This document shows positions 1 through 9,193 of a stretch of 64,000 nt of DNA, in pieces. The notes beneath the pieces are model-generated. The model saw only the letters and a list, made by a program, of their open reading frames with translations, had not been told where the DNA came from and did not search any database. Source of the DNA: a virus. The translations under genes were made by a program, and so were the position numbers. The stretch covers positions 5,111 to 69,110 of IMG/VR virus record IMGVR_UViG_3300002483_000009. One strand, 5' to 3'. Position 1 is the first letter of the stretch; every line of letters starts with the position of its first letter.

Positions 1-1596
1 GATCATATTGTATGGAGCCTGGACACTAATTCATTGATAGCAGGATCTAAGTTTAGAGGAGATTTTGAAGAGAGATTAAAACTGATTATAAATGCACTTG
101 ATCAAAAAGGGAAATCAATACTATTTGTTGACGAAGCACATATGATGGTAGGTGCAGGTGCAACAGGACAAGGCAACAGCATGGATATGGCCAATATGCT
201 TAAACCAGCACTTCTTAAAGGAACAATTAAAGTTGTTGCTTCTACAACTTGGGAGGAGTACAGAAAGTATTTCGAAAAAGACAGAGCACTTATGAGAAGA
301 TTCCAAAGATTGCAAGTGGGTGAACCGACTAAGGAAACTTCAATCAAAATACTAAAAGGTGTAAAACAATATTATGAGAAGTTTCACAAATGCACTATTA
401 CAGACGAGGCTTGTGAAGACGCAGTTGATTATTCGAGCAAATTTATAGCAGACAAGAAACTGCCTGATAAAGCAATAGATGTCTTGGATGTTGCCTGTGC
501 TAGATTGAGATTAAAAGGAGTCAAAGATGGTAAGATTGATCATGATGAAATAATCCATGAGATATCACAAATGACTGGAATTAGTATTGAACAATTATCT
601 CAGAAACAAGCAAGTAATTTGAAAACACTAGAAGAAAAAATGAAATTACAAGTTTTTGGACAGGATAGAGCAATAAACACAATCACAGACAAAATACTTG
701 TTGCAAGAGCAGGATTAAAAAGTTTAAACAAACCAGTTGGATCATTCTTATTCTTAGGACCAACAGGTTGTGGTAAGACTGAGACTGCTAGACAACTAGC
801 AAAAACACTGGGAGTTGAACTTGTAAGATTTGACATGTCTGAATATCAAGAAAAACATTCAATTGCAAAATTAATTGGATCACCTCCAGGATATGTAGGA
901 TATGAAGATTCGCAAATGGGCGGTGGTATGTTTATAAATGAAGTAGAAAAGAATCCACACGCAGTGGTACTGTTTGATGAAATTGAAAAAGCACATCGAG
1001 ATGTGTCTAATATGCTATTACAAGTTATGGACTATGGTACGGTTACTGGTTCAAATGGTAAGAAAGCAGACTGTAGAAATATCACACTCATAATGACTTC
1101 TAACTTAGGTGCGGAAGAGAATGAAAGAAACAACATAGGTTTTGGACCAAGTGAAAGAACCGGCGAGGACGAAGTCGCTCTTAAAAAATTCTTTCCGCCG
1201 GAGTTTAGAAACAGATTAGATGCAGTAATAAAATTTGACAAACTTGGCAAAGAGACTATGAAATCTGTTGTGAAAAAATTCCTACAAGAATTAAACGCAA
1301 TGACTATCGAAAAAGATGTTGAAGTTAATGCAACAGACGATGCAATAGAATTTTTAATGACAAAAGGATTCGATTCTAAACTAGGTGCTAGACCATTACA
1401 ACGTGTCATAGACGACGAGATCAAAAAGCCATTATCTAAGATGATGTTGTTTGGTGAACTGACAGCAGGTGGAATGGTAGAGGTAGGACTTTCAGATGAC
1501 GTTGTGCCTAAACTTACAGTAAACTTTAAGGCAGGAAAAAAGACTGAGATATTAGACCAAGTCAAGCCAACGGTGTCAGATGAGAAAACATCATAA
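1..1596 (+). CDS. clpA: ClpA-type AAA+ unfoldase, 5' end outside window
   Basis: Open frame from base 1, so the true start lies off the left edge; 531 residues are visible. It follows ClpA closely. The end of the first AAA+ module carries Walker B FVDEAH (about nt 121-141) and the arginine-finger region RALMRRFQ. The second module carries Walker A GPTGCGKT (nt 757-780), Walker [10 protein letters not shown], the [10 protein letters not shown] pore-loop region, the FRNRLD sensor and the C-terminal [10 protein letters not shown] segment. The first Walker A and the N-domain are not in the window. Family role: a hexameric ATP-driven unfoldase feeding ClpP or remodelling proteins. No clpP is visible, so the protease partner may be the host's. 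Certain as a ClpA/ClpB-class ATPase, likely ClpA because no long middle coiled coil is present. Confidence 0.9.
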   Translation, partial: DHIVWSLDTNSLIAGSKFRGDFEERLKLIINALDQKGKSILFVDEAHMMVGAGATGQGNSMDMANMLKPALLKGTIKVVASTTWEEYRKYFEKDRALMRRFQRLQVGEPTKETSIKILKGVKQYYEKFHKCTITDEACEDAVDYSSKFIADKKLPDKAIDVLDVACARLRLKGVKDGKIDHDEIIHEISQMTGISIEQLSQKQASNLKTLEEKMKLQVFGQDRAINTITDKILVARAGLKSLNKPVGSFLFLGPTGCGKTETARQLAKTLGVELVRFDMSEYQEKHSIAKLIGSPPGYVGYEDSQMGGGMFINEVEKNPHAVVLFDEIEKAHRDVSNMLLQVMDYGTVTGSNGKKADCRNITLIMTSNLGAEENERNNIGFGPSERTGEDEVALKKFFPPEFRNRLDAVIKFDKLGKETMKSVVKKFLQELNAMTIEKDVEVNATDDAIEFLMTKGFDSKLGARPLQRVIDDEIKKPLSKMMLFGELTAGGMVEVGLSDDVVPKLTVNFKAGKKTEILDQVKPTVSDEKTS

Positions 1597-2221
1597 TAAA
1601 TTATACTATGGTTTATTCAAGCACAAGACAGTGTTGCGGGTGCCTGGTAGTTTGATGTTTTATCCTACCACTAACGAACATCTTTTACAAGTCAAAAAAA
1701 ATTACCCGGATGCTCCTGACATGCATTTTCTTGCAGATTTTATAATGAATAATAGGAAAAAAATTAAATTTAGATTTCAAGGAAAAAAAGCAATATTTTA
1801 TTCCGATCAAAACCTAGCACAGCAACTGATCGAAAGATTTTGGGAGTACTGGATAGGGTCTGAAAGTGTGGATCCAAAATTGAACGATCTCCAACCAAAT
1901 ACAATTGGTTGCACCAGATTACCACATGGCAAGTACCATTATCAAATTCATTTAAAAAAAGACGCACAACTATACATAAATGATACACAAAGAGAAAACT
2001 TAAGATACTTCATCGAAAGAAACATAGACCACTGTTATATTCCAGGGTATGCCGTGATGGATTATTTAGAAAATAGATGTCCATATTGTTTCGGAGGCTA
2101 TTTCTACGTAACACAAGAACGTTTTATCACTCCAATATACATGATGGCACAGGAGGCAATTGATAAAGTGATCAAATTTAGAAAGGTTAAAAATGCAGGC
2201 AATAAAAAAACTACGAGATAA
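1580..2221 (+). CDS. hypothetical protein, 213 aa
   Basis: I do not recognise this family. The frame starts at an ATG that overlaps the end of the ClpA-like gene by 17 bp and itself overlaps the next gene, so it is probably in the same transcript. The protein is basic and rich in aromatic residues. A single CPYC pair near the C-terminus could bind metal or be redox-active, but nothing else supports that. No signal peptide or membrane segment is evident. Confidence 0.7.
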   Translation: MRKHHNKLYYGLFKHKTVLRVPGSLMFYPTTNEHLLQVKKNYPDAPDMHFLADFIMNNRKKIKFRFQGKKAIFYSDQNLAQQLIERFWEYWIGSESVDPKLNDLQPNTIGCTRLPHGKYHYQIHLKKDAQLYINDTQRENLRYFIERNIDHCYIPGYAVMDYLENRCPYCFGGYFYVTQERFITPIYMMAQEAIDKVIKFRKVKNAGNKKTTR

Positions 2222-2489
2222 GAAAATATTCAACGATCAGAGTATTGTTGAGAGCATGATACAAAAGAACTGGATGGGATCTCCCGTTATAAAAAGAAGC
2301 CTACTACGTGTGAAAAAAGTAGGTGATGATGACTGTATTTGCGAAGAACTGGGATCAGCAGACGGCAAAGCCTATAAAATCAAGTACATCAACATATTGA
2401 CAGTAGACGGACAAGAACCAAACGAACTAGCCGCAGTGTATGGACTTGGACCAAAAACAGCAAGATTCAAAAGGAAAAATACAGAATAA
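2193..2489 (+). CDS. hypothetical protein, 98 aa
   Basis: Unrecognised small protein starting inside the end of the previous gene (29 bp overlap). The N-terminus is basic ([13 protein letters not shown]) and the C-terminus contains an ELAAVYGLGPKTARFKRK segment. The tail looks like a short nucleic-acid-binding or protein-contact element, but there is no diagnostic motif. It ends just before a late-promoter-like box. Confidence 0.6.
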   Translation: MQAIKKLRDKKIFNDQSIVESMIQKNWMGSPVIKRSLLRVKKVGDDDCICEELGSADGKAYKIKYINILTVDGQEPNELAAVYGLGPKTARFKRKNTE

Positions 2490-2492
2490 ATA
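2486..2492 (+). promoter_or_regulatory. T4-type late promoter box ATAAATA
   Basis: ATAAATA, six bases before the ATG at 2499. It matches the core of the T4 late promoter TATAAATA, which lies at about -13 to -6. With this spacing transcription would start at or next to the start codon. No Shine-Dalgarno sequence lies between box and ATG. Confidence 0.55.
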
Positions 2493-2498
2493 ACAACG

Positions 2499-3101
2499 AT
2501 GGCACAGACAAGCACAACATTATCAAGTGAAAAATCACACATGAGCACTGATATCACTGGAACAGATATCAGTATATCTACTAGCGGCACTATTTCATCC
2601 ACAGGAACTGTGCTGACGGGTTCTGGTAAATTAGCAGTAAGAGACCTTGTTACAATCACAGGTACTGAAAACAATAATTCAACTTTCACTGTAAAAGAAA
2701 TTGTTTCAACGACAGAATTCACAGTAGAAGAAACAATTACAACAGGCGATGATGCTGACGGTTCTACAGAGTTTACACTTGACATGACAGGTTTTGTTAC
2801 CGACAAAGCAAAAGGCGATGGCTACTATTCTCAACCAGACGGTGTTCACACTGTGGCGTACCATGTGAATAGTGCTCTGAATGACGATGAAAATATTAGC
2901 ATTAAGATGCAAGGGACTCTAGCAACAACTCCAACAGAAGATGATTGGTTCGACATAGCAGGAACATCAATAGGACGGGACAATATAGACGGATCAACAC
3001 TTGCTTTCAGTTCTAATTTTACTGGTAATTTTGTATGGGTAAGGGCAAAAGTTTCAGGAATGAGTGCTGGTGCAGTATCAAAAATCTTATACAACAACTA
3101 A
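2499..3101 (+). CDS. virion-like beta-rich structural protein, 200 aa
   Basis: A Thr/Ser/Gly-rich, Cys-free protein with the low-complexity beta-strand pattern usual in phage virion and fibre proteins. The C-terminal segment (GNFVWVRAKVSGM, then a short tail ending in ILYNN) resembles proteins I recall from marine T4-like phages. The start follows a late-type box by six bases, consistent with late expression. It probably stands alone, since the next gene has its own promoter. The exact virion location cannot be told from sequence. Confidence 0.65.
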   Translation: MAQTSTTLSSEKSHMSTDITGTDISISTSGTISSTGTVLTGSGKLAVRDLVTITGTENNNSTFTVKEIVSTTEFTVEETITTGDDADGSTEFTLDMTGFVTDKAKGDGYYSQPDGVHTVAYHVNSALNDDENISIKMQGTLATTPTEDDWFDIAGTSIGRDNIDGSTLAFSSNFTGNFVWVRAKVSGMSAGAVSKILYNN

Positions 3102-3142
3102 AAAACTCCATAAACACTAGGTTCTAGCAAGATCAACTTCAG

Positions 3143-3170
3143 TTGACACATTACCGTTATATGTTATACT
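3143..3170 (+). promoter_or_regulatory. sigma70-type promoter for 3177 and the S8 protease
   Basis: TTGACA (3143-3148), 16-bp spacer, TATACT (3165-3170). The -10 box ends six bases before the ATG at 3177, which predicts a transcript starting at the start codon. It lies in a 75-bp intergenic region with no other feature. Confidence 0.75.
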
Positions 3171-3176
3171 AATAGC

Positions 3177-3362
3177 ATGAACGACAATGACCTAGAACAG
3201 ATCAACACAGTTGATGTGAAAATAACATCGGAATCAATTGATGCCCATGTTATATGCCTTCGAGAGAACGGATACAAAGTTCTCAAGAATACTTCAGTAT
3301 TAACCAGATATGCACTTTTCTTTTTACTTGGTGCTTTCATAATGGGGAATCTATTGCAGTGA
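3177..3362 (+). CDS. small single-pass membrane protein, 61 aa
   Basis: Charged N-terminal half followed by one hydrophobic helix near the C-terminus (YALFFLLGAFIMGNLLQ). It is the first gene after a good promoter, and its TGA overlaps the GTG start of the secreted S8 protease, so the two are probably coupled. Position suggests a helper for, or modulator of, the protease at the membrane (inference). No family recognised. Confidence 0.65.
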   Translation: MNDNDLEQINTVDVKITSESIDAHVICLRENGYKVLKNTSVLTRYALFFLLGAFIMGNLLQ

Positions 3363-6319
3363 AAAAGTTAAGAAACATTGTACTATCGGGTGTAATGGCC
3401 ACTACGTTGACAGCCTGTGGCGGAGGTGGTGGCGGTGGTGCGATTGGTTCTGTTTCTAATTTTGTGCAAGATGATCTGTCAAGTCTTACAGGCAGTGAAT
3501 CCATAATAAGTTCTTATTCATCTTTATTAAGTGGATTTAATAATACAATATCTAGTGGTAATTTGGCAGGACTTTCTGCAATTATCACAGGACCTACAGA
3601 AAAGGATATTGCAAAGGCTGGCAATCTATTAACCATGCTGGACCAAGCAGAAACTTTATGGACGCAAACACTAGACCTTATTGAATCACAAGATGCAGAC
3701 ACAAAATTGCAAATATACAACAGTGAAGATTACAAAAATGCCCATGCGGCAATATTATATTTGAAAGACCATGTGAAACCAGTGATACAGAAAGTATCCC
3801 AAGGACAGAAATTATCTCTTACAGAATATAACAAAGTTGCCAGTGATAAGAAAGCAGAAGAAATAATCAAGCAAGAAAAGGAAAACACGGTGGCGACATA
3901 TGTGGCAGACAAGAAAACAAAAATTAATGCAGACAAGGAAAAGAAAGTAGCCAAAAAAGAAGAAACTAAAAAAGAAGAAACTAAAAAAGAAGAAACTAAA
4001 AAAGAAGAGAATAAAGTAGAAAAAGAAGAGGAAGTAAAAGAAGAGAAGAAGGAAGAGAAAAAGGAAGAAGAGAAGAAGGTAGTAAAAACACTTGGACACG
4101 AATTTAGAACAACAGAATTCAACAAGGATACTAGTAAATCAATCATCAATGCTGACAAGGCCTATGCAAGAGGTTGGACAGGTAAAGGATCTGTGTTAGG
4201 TGTTATAGACACATATCAACAAACAGATCACGAAGCATTAGATGGCAAATACAAATGGTACAAAGATTACGTTTTAAATGACTCGATTGTTGAAAATAAA
4301 GGAAAATATCAATCGCACGGTACACACGTGGCAGGTATAATTGCAGGTAACAAAGATGACAATCAGTTTCACGGTGTGGCCTATGATGCAGAACTAGTCG
4401 GCGCCAATGTTGACTATTACGGAAATTCAAATGCAAATATGGGCCAGGCACAGAACGCCTTACATGATATTGTAAAACTTAAAGCAAAAAAGTCTGATGG
4501 CGGAGAAGGCATGAACATTGTTGCAGTGAATATGAGTTTCAACAAAAATATACAATTTAATCACTATGGCACAATTAAAAAATTAGACGACGGCACATAT
4601 TCATCTTCAGTAATTACTGCAAATAAAGGCAGTTCCAGTTATTGGAAAGTTGGCACAGACAACGATGTGGTACTTGTAAATTCAGCAGGTAACGGTATGA
4701 TGGTAGACGGAGAAGTCAACACCGAATTTGCACTTGACCCAGGTATATGGGCAACAGAAGTTGACTCTAACGGCAACCTTGTGCTAGGCGGCAAAATGCT
4801 TATTGTAGGAAACTGGGGTGGCACAAAAGAAGACGGACAGGTTGTAGGCAGTAAATCAGGACACGTCTGTTTAGATATTGTTGATAACAAATGTAATGAC
4901 AAATATCAAGTAAAAGATTTTTACATATTGGCACCAGGTAATAATGTATTTTCAAGTGTTGCCGGTGACGGTTATTCTGAGATGAGTGGTTCGAGTATGG
5001 CGGCACCGCAAGTGACAGGTGCAGTTGGTATCTTACATCAGATGTGGCCACACATGAAAGGTGAAAACCTAGTGCAACTTGTTTTGAACACCGCAGACAC
5101 AAACATTAATGGATATGATGTCAATATTCACGGACAAGGTATGTTAGACCTGGACGAGGCAACTAAACCGCAAGGGGCAGTAGGTATTCCAACAACAGGC
5201 AGAGTTGATGGAACTGTGACAACATTAAACAACACATACTTTGCCACAGGTTCTACAGGAGCATTTTCAAATTTACAGGGACTGAAAATAATGGTGCTAG
5301 ATGATTATGACAGAGATTACTACATCAATCTTGGTTCAAGCATCACTGTACAGGATAATAGAAAATATTCTGACACAGAAATGTTAATGGTGAACAACAA
5401 CACTTTCTTGCCAGTGAATCAAAGTTTTGGTTCTTTCTCACAAGGCGGACAATACAGCCTACTTAATAATTACAATTTTGGATTTTACACAGGTGAGAAC
5501 GGAGGCGGAGATTACTCGGCAAACATAGGTAAGAACTTTATGTTGCATAACAACTTTAAATTGAAAACAAGTGTAGGACAGATGAGTGAACAAGAAACTT
5601 GGTTGGGTAATTCTTCGGATGGTATACTTGCAGTTGGAGACAACAACAACACTAATTTTGGAAACATAGGTGTAGAGTACTTACTTGGAAATAATGTATT
5701 GAGTCTTGATTACACTAAAGGACACACAAATGTAAACACCACAAGCAACAGTCTGATTAAAAATTTCTCAGACATTGAAACAGAATCTTACAGGTTGGCG
5801 TATGAAATACACAAAGATACGCAAACAACTTTCGGTTGGTCGTTCTCACTTCCAAGTCATATAACATCAGGCACGATGGACTTGGAAGTAGCCGAAAGTG
5901 TTAATCTAGATGGAACGATTAATTACAAAAACATACAGAGTGATCTTAAGCAGGATACAAGGGAAAAGAACTTTGGATTCTTCTTCGCACATCAACCAGC
6001 GGATGACTTTGATGCAACGTTCAGTTTCAGTGCTGAATACAGACAGGATATAGCAGGACAACAAGGCGAAGATGGTGTACAAGTAGGATTGAAATATTTC
6101 AAAAGATTAAACCTTGCTTGTGGAATTCCAAACACCGGAATCAAACTACTTGATAAAAAATTAGGATGGGCAAAAAATCCAAAATGTTTCAACGAGGACG
6201 GAACACCAATAGATATGAAGAAATTATATGCCGCACAAAACGGCACAATCAACAACGCAGAAATGCATGGACTCAAGTATGATCTTGAAAAGGACATGTT
6301 TGTTCCAATAGAAGAGTAA
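3359..6319 (+). CDS. secreted S8 (subtilisin-like) peptidase lipoprotein
   Basis: GTG start at 3359, overlapping the previous stop, chosen because it gives a lipoprotein signal: MKKLRN, a hydrophobic stretch, then lipobox LTAC with Cys at residue 20. The reading frame is also open upstream of this GTG. A Gly run follows, then a Lys/Glu-rich coiled spacer (about residues 196-243). The catalytic domain has Asp284 (GVIDTYQQ), His320 (SHGTHVAGI) and Ser546 (SGSSMAAPQV), the S8 triad. About 340 Gly/Asn-rich, beta-looking residues follow and resemble the passenger and barrel regions of autotransporter proteases, but the end (FVPIEE) lacks the usual terminal aromatic. 986 aa in total. Expected in the host periplasm or outer membrane; a host-like gene on a phage is notable. 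Confidence 0.88.
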   Translation: MKKLRNIVLSGVMATTLTACGGGGGGGAIGSVSNFVQDDLSSLTGSESIISSYSSLLSGFNNTISSGNLAGLSAIITGPTEKDIAKAGNLLTMLDQAETLWTQTLDLIESQDADTKLQIYNSEDYKNAHAAILYLKDHVKPVIQKVSQGQKLSLTEYNKVASDKKAEEIIKQEKENTVATYVADKKTKINADKEKKVAKKEETKKEETKKEETKKEENKVEKEEEVKEEKKEEKKEEEKKVVKTLGHEFRTTEFNKDTSKSIINADKAYARGWTGKGSVLGVIDTYQQTDHEALDGKYKWYKDYVLNDSIVENKGKYQSHGTHVAGIIAGNKDDNQFHGVAYDAELVGANVDYYGNSNANMGQAQNALHDIVKLKAKKSDGGEGMNIVAVNMSFNKNIQFNHYGTIKKLDDGTYSSSVITANKGSSSYWKVGTDNDVVLVNSAGNGMMVDGEVNTEFALDPGIWATEVDSNGNLVLGGKMLIVGNWGGTKEDGQVVGSKSGHVCLDIVDNKCNDKYQVKDFYILAPGNNVFSSVAGDGYSEMSGSSMAAPQVTGAVGILHQMWPHMKGENLVQLVLNTADTNINGYDVNIHGQGMLDLDEATKPQGAVGIPTTGRVDGTVTTLNNTYFATGSTGAFSNLQGLKIMVLDDYDRDYYINLGSSITVQDNRKYSDTEMLMVNNNTFLPVNQSFGSFSQGGQYSLLNNYNFGFYTGENGGGDYSANIGKNFMLHNNFKLKTSVGQMSEQETWLGNSSDGILAVGDNNNTNFGNIGVEYLLGNNVLSLDYTKGHTNVNTTSNSLIKNFSDIETESYRLAYEIHKDTQTTFGWSFSLPSHITSGTMDLEVAESVNLDGTINYKNIQSDLKQDTREKNFGFFFAHQPADDFDATFSFSAEYRQDIAGQQGEDGVQVGLKYFKRLNLACGIPNTGIKLLDKKLGWAKNPKCFNEDGTPIDMKKLYAAQNGTINNAEMHGLKYDLEKDMFVPIEE
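3953..4007 (+). repeat. 15-bp tandem repeat inside the S8 protease gene
   Basis: Unit AAAAAAGAAGAAACT, about 3.7 copies, encoding repeated KKEET. It forms the core of a Lys/Glu-rich linker between the N-terminal region and the peptidase domain, and is a likely site of copy-number change. Confidence 0.9.
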
Positions 6320-6663
6320 TGCAAAAAGAGATATACAAAGAAGATTATTTTGGCACTTTGATGTGCGTACTTGTAGACGAATCACGTAAAATATTACCTA
6401 CATTTAATCCAACCAAGGAACTACACAAGATACAGAATGATATGTGCAAGGCAGGAAGTTGGATTGATAGTATGCCTGTTGGCACAATAGTTGAGTCGGT
6501 ACCACAAAAGTCGATACAAAAATTACAGGCAGATGTACTTCCAGAATACAGAAGATTGGCGGCTAACTTGATAGACAAATTCATAGACGAGTTTGAGGCA
6601 CAGGGCGGACGTAGGATTGAAATCACCGAAATATTCGAAAGGATGTACAAATGGAAAAAATAG
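6319..6663 (+). CDS. hypothetical protein, 114 aa
   Basis: The ATG overlaps the TAA of the S8 protease (TAATG), so it is translationally coupled to it. Mostly helical with no signal peptide; it contains FNPTKELHKIQNDM and ends in a basic YKWKK tail. Family not recognised. It overlaps the next small gene by 13 bp. Confidence 0.65.
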   Translation: MQKEIYKEDYFGTLMCVLVDESRKILPTFNPTKELHKIQNDMCKAGSWIDSMPVGTIVESVPQKSIQKLQADVLPEYRRLAANLIDKFIDEFEAQGGRRIEITEIFERMYKWKK

Positions 6664-6845
6664 AAATAACCTGTACTAAGAATGGCAAAACTAAGATGGC
6701 GGATGTACTGCAACAAACAGACAAGTATATGAAGGTGGCCCTAGAAGGAACTCAAATAGTCATAGAACTGTTCAGGGAGGACTTAAATACTCCGTACACA
6801 GGACATACAGCAGGACTAGAATTTGAATGGCAACCGAAAAACTAA
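6651..6845 (+). CDS. hypothetical protein, 64 aa
   Basis: Small protein overlapping both neighbours. The pattern (EITCTKNGKTKMADVLQ, then YMKVALEGTQIVIEL) suggests a compact beta-barrel or SH3-like fold, but this is only a strand-pattern guess. No family recognised. Confidence 0.6.
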   Translation: MEKIEITCTKNGKTKMADVLQQTDKYMKVALEGTQIVIELFREDLNTPYTGHTAGLEFEWQPKN

Positions 6846-7309
6846 AATTTAAAATAGAACTTTTTGCAACAATGTGGATGAAGGCGCCACACGTGGAAAT
6901 CATTGTTGCTGACAAAAGTTATTTCAAAGGTGATATCACTGCAACAGAAGACAAACCGCAAGTAATAGAATTCACACACGAATTTGAGGAGGGTGAATCA
7001 TACGAACTTGTTCTCAAGAAGACTGGCAAAACACTGGATCAAACAGTGGTAAATGACAAAGGCGATATACTCAAAGACCAATTGCTTCACATCAAGAATA
7101 TAGAAATAGATGAAATTGATATTGGTTCTTTAGTGTTCGAAGGTGTTTACACTCCAGAGTATGCTGAACCATGGGCAACACAACAGGCCGAGGCAGGCAA
7201 CAAATTGCCAGAAACATTAAAAAATGTCACTAAAATGGGGCATAACGGCAAATGGACTTTCACATTTGGATCACCATTTTACATGTGGCTTTTGGAGAAC
7301 CTCTACTAA
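6827..7309 (+). CDS. hypothetical beta-sandwich-like protein, 160 aa
   Basis: Alternating strands at the N-terminus (KFKIELFATMWMKAPHVEI) and a C-terminal FTFGSPFYMWLLENLY segment. It resembles a conserved unknown of marine T4-like phages, possibly with a carbohydrate-binding-module-like fold (from memory, not checked). No catalytic motif seen. It overlaps the preceding small gene by 19 bp, and a late box straddles its stop codon. Confidence 0.6.
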   Translation: MATEKLKFKIELFATMWMKAPHVEIIVADKSYFKGDITATEDKPQVIEFTHEFEEGESYELVLKKTGKTLDQTVVNDKGDILKDQLLHIKNIEIDEIDIGSLVFEGVYTPEYAEPWATQQAEAGNKLPETLKNVTKMGHNGKWTFTFGSPFYMWLLENLY

Positions 7310-7315
7310 TAAATA
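7309..7315 (+). promoter_or_regulatory. T4-type late promoter box ATAAATA
   Basis: ATAAATA seven bases before the ATG at 7323, overlapping the stop codon of the previous gene. Same geometry as the other late boxes in this window. Confidence 0.55.
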
Positions 7316-7322
7316 TGCTTAT

Positions 7323-7679
7323 ATGAGAGCATCACAATTTATTAAAGAAGGCATAGACTCAGACGCAGTTAACGAACTTGATTCATACATCATGAACAAC
7401 GAGGACTTGTATCGTAGACGTTTTATGCCCATCATATCAAACATAAAAAGAAAAATAAAAAAGAACGTGTACGATCATGAAAAAGCACAAAAACTTTGGA
7501 TGTATCTAGTGGATGATGCGGCTAAAGAATATGTTAAAGAGTTTGGTTCTACACAAGACGATGTTGTTGACATGTTTCCTAAAGAAACAAGGCAACAGGT
7601 TGCTAGAGTAATTTCAGACAGAGAATTAGAAAATATAAAACAAGGCGAATACGATGTACCTCAGGGAATTGTTTCTTAA
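7323..7679 (+). CDS. leader-bearing late protein, 118 aa
   Basis: Start at 7323 is set by the late box seven bases upstream; the frame is open further 5' but out of context. The N-terminus MRASQFIKEG matches the recurring M-[KR]-x-x-E/Q-[FILV] leader of this block and contains an I-K-E/G site like those cut by the T4 gp21 prohead protease. The rest is a helical charged protein (ELDSYIMNNEDLYRRR, then KAQKLWMYLVDDAAKEYV). Probably a capsid-internal or head-associated protein (inference). It overlaps the next gene by 26 bp. Confidence 0.7.
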   Translation: MRASQFIKEGIDSDAVNELDSYIMNNEDLYRRRFMPIISNIKRKIKKNVYDHEKAQKLWMYLVDDAAKEYVKEFGSTQDDVVDMFPKETRQQVARVISDRELENIKQGEYDVPQGIVS

Positions 7680-8826
7680 GGAGGACGATCGTTCAACAGC
7701 GGTATTTGCCTTTGGTCGATTTAATCCTCCCACAATAGGACACCAGAAATTATTAGACAAAGTCATTTCGATGGCCAAACAGGTCAACGGAAAAGGTTAT
7801 GTGTTCCTTTCACAGAAGCAAAATAATAAAACTGATCCTTTGACTTTTAAAGAAAAGCAAGATTACTTACGAATGTTTTATCCACAACTGGCCATCGGCG
7901 ATGCTGGTGTAAAAACAATTATCCAAGCACTACAGAAAATACAGGCAGAAGGCAGAACCAGAATAGTGATGATTGCTGGCTCTGACAGAGTAATGGAATT
8001 CCAGAAACTTCTAAATCAATACAATGGAAAACCAGACAAAGCAGGAAATGACCTTTACAAGTTTGATTCAATCGATGTTGTAAGTGCCGGCGAAAGAGAT
8101 CCAGACCAAGAAGGTGCCTCTGGTGCCTCGGCATCTAAGGCAAGGGAACTTGCCAACAAAGGACAAGAACACGAATTCAGTAAAGTAATAATGGGTGGAA
8201 ACACTGGTAAAAAGTTATATAACATATTACAAGATAGACTTGCGGAGCAGATTGACGAAAACAACAAAAAGTTGTATAATGAAAATATGGCAGATGGTAA
8301 ACCAATTGTGTATCTTGACATGGATGGAGTTCTTGCAGATTTCTTCGGTGGTGTTGAATTCCTTTATGGTGTTGAGCACTGGAAAGAATTGACAAACGAC
8401 AAGACAAAGGATCTTAAAAAACAAGTGATAGATAGGATCACGGGCACAGACTTCTTTGCGGTGTTGCCTAAATTTCCCTCAGCAGACGCATTAATCGATA
8501 TGGTTAAAAAATTTACGGGTGGAAATTTTTCAATCAACACTTCACCATTAAGAGGTGATCATGAGAATTCAGCAAAATACAAAAAGATATGGATTGCAAA
8601 CAACATAGAACAACCAGATGACATAATTGTCACTGGAAGAAAAGAATCGTATGCAAAAGACAAAGCATCAGGTACCCCAAACATTCTGATAGACGACAGA
8701 CCTGTAAACATACAGAAATGGCAAGCGGCTGGCGGTTACGGAATATTATATCAAGCAAACAGAGACTCACTTGACAAAGTGAAGAAAGGACTAGAAGACT
8801 ATGCCAAAGTTCAGCGGAATCAATAG
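7654..8826 (+). CDS. nucleotidyltransferase-HAD nucleotidase fusion
   Basis: Two domains. Residues about 15-195 are a cytidylyltransferase/NMNAT-like nucleotidyltransferase with FGRFNPPTIGH (the (H/T)xGH motif) and an ASASKAREL segment typical of the C-terminal ISxSxxR motif. Residues about 220-385 are a HAD-type 5'-nucleotidase with YLDMDGVLADF (DxD nucleophile motif) and LIDDRPVNIQKW. The combination suggests nucleotide or cofactor turnover, such as NAD or dNMP salvage; the substrate cannot be read from sequence. The N-terminus MYLRELFLKED also resembles the leader of neighbouring late proteins and has an L-K-E site. Start taken at the first ATG, inside the previous gene. Confidence 0.85.
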   Translation: MYLRELFLKEDDRSTAVFAFGRFNPPTIGHQKLLDKVISMAKQVNGKGYVFLSQKQNNKTDPLTFKEKQDYLRMFYPQLAIGDAGVKTIIQALQKIQAEGRTRIVMIAGSDRVMEFQKLLNQYNGKPDKAGNDLYKFDSIDVVSAGERDPDQEGASGASASKARELANKGQEHEFSKVIMGGNTGKKLYNILQDRLAEQIDENNKKLYNENMADGKPIVYLDMDGVLADFFGGVEFLYGVEHWKELTNDKTKDLKKQVIDRITGTDFFAVLPKFPSADALIDMVKKFTGGNFSINTSPLRGDHENSAKYKKIWIANNIEQPDDIIVTGRKESYAKDKASGTPNILIDDRPVNIQKWQAAGGYGILYQANRDSLDKVKKGLEDYAKVQRNQ

Positions 8827-8980
8827 ACCATACGCGGCAGGTGAAATAGAAAAAACACCTCAAGAAAAACAAAGAGAACTAGATGAGAAGATGAAGGCCT
8901 TTCTAGCCAAAGGTGGCAAGGTAGAAAAAGTTAAGGCGCACAAACCTACCAAGCAACAGATAAGAGACTGGACCATTTAA
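8801..8980 (+). CDS. small basic protein, 59 aa
   Basis: ATG at 8801 inside the end of the fusion gene; the stop at 8978-8980 directly abuts the next ATG. Lys-rich and helical with KMKAFLAKGGKVEKVKAH, a sequence style I recall from small marine-phage proteins. Probably nucleic-acid or protein binding. The tight overlap on both sides supports it as a gene. Confidence 0.6.
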   Translation: MPKFSGINRPYAAGEIEKTPQEKQRELDEKMKAFLAKGGKVEKVKAHKPTKQQIRDWTI

Positions 8981-9190
8981 ATGGACGAGTTGGAGAGAAT
9001 AAAGCAATTAGCAGGTGTGGATAAACTACCTGCAGATGAATCCATGGGTGAAAATCTATCATACGTGGGTACACAAAAATCACAATATCAAAGAAAACAC
9101 AATATCAAACCGGGTACACCCGAGTGGTTTAAACTATGGTTCGCACAACCTAAACTCACTGGTGAAAACCCAATGCCCAAAAACAAATAA
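8981..9190 (+). CDS. hypothetical protein, 69 aa
   Basis: Starts immediately after the previous stop. The N-terminal MDELERIKQLAGV helix is a recurrent opening in T4-like marine phage proteins (from memory). The remainder (PGTPEWFKLWFAQPKLTGE) is short and unstructured-looking. Function unknown. A late box begins at its last codons and serves the next gene. Confidence 0.6.
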   Translation: MDELERIKQLAGVDKLPADESMGENLSYVGTQKSQYQRKHNIKPGTPEWFKLWFAQPKLTGENPMPKNK

Positions 9191-9193
9191 ATA
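9187..9193 (+). promoter_or_regulatory. T4-type late promoter box ATAAATA
   Basis: ATAAATA seven bases before the ATG of the superoxide dismutase gene at 9201, overlapping the previous stop. It indicates late expression of the dismutase. Confidence 0.55.

Noticed and set aside
3730-4158. Long minus-strand open frames opposite the KKEET region
   Set aside because: They are Ser/Phe-rich shadows of the Lys/Glu codons of the S8 protease, with no start context or similarity.
4900-6319. Calling the S8 protein a full autotransporter
   Set aside because: The C-terminus is beta-rich but does not end in the aromatic residue expected of the barrel, and the protein has a lipobox, so only the resemblance is noted.
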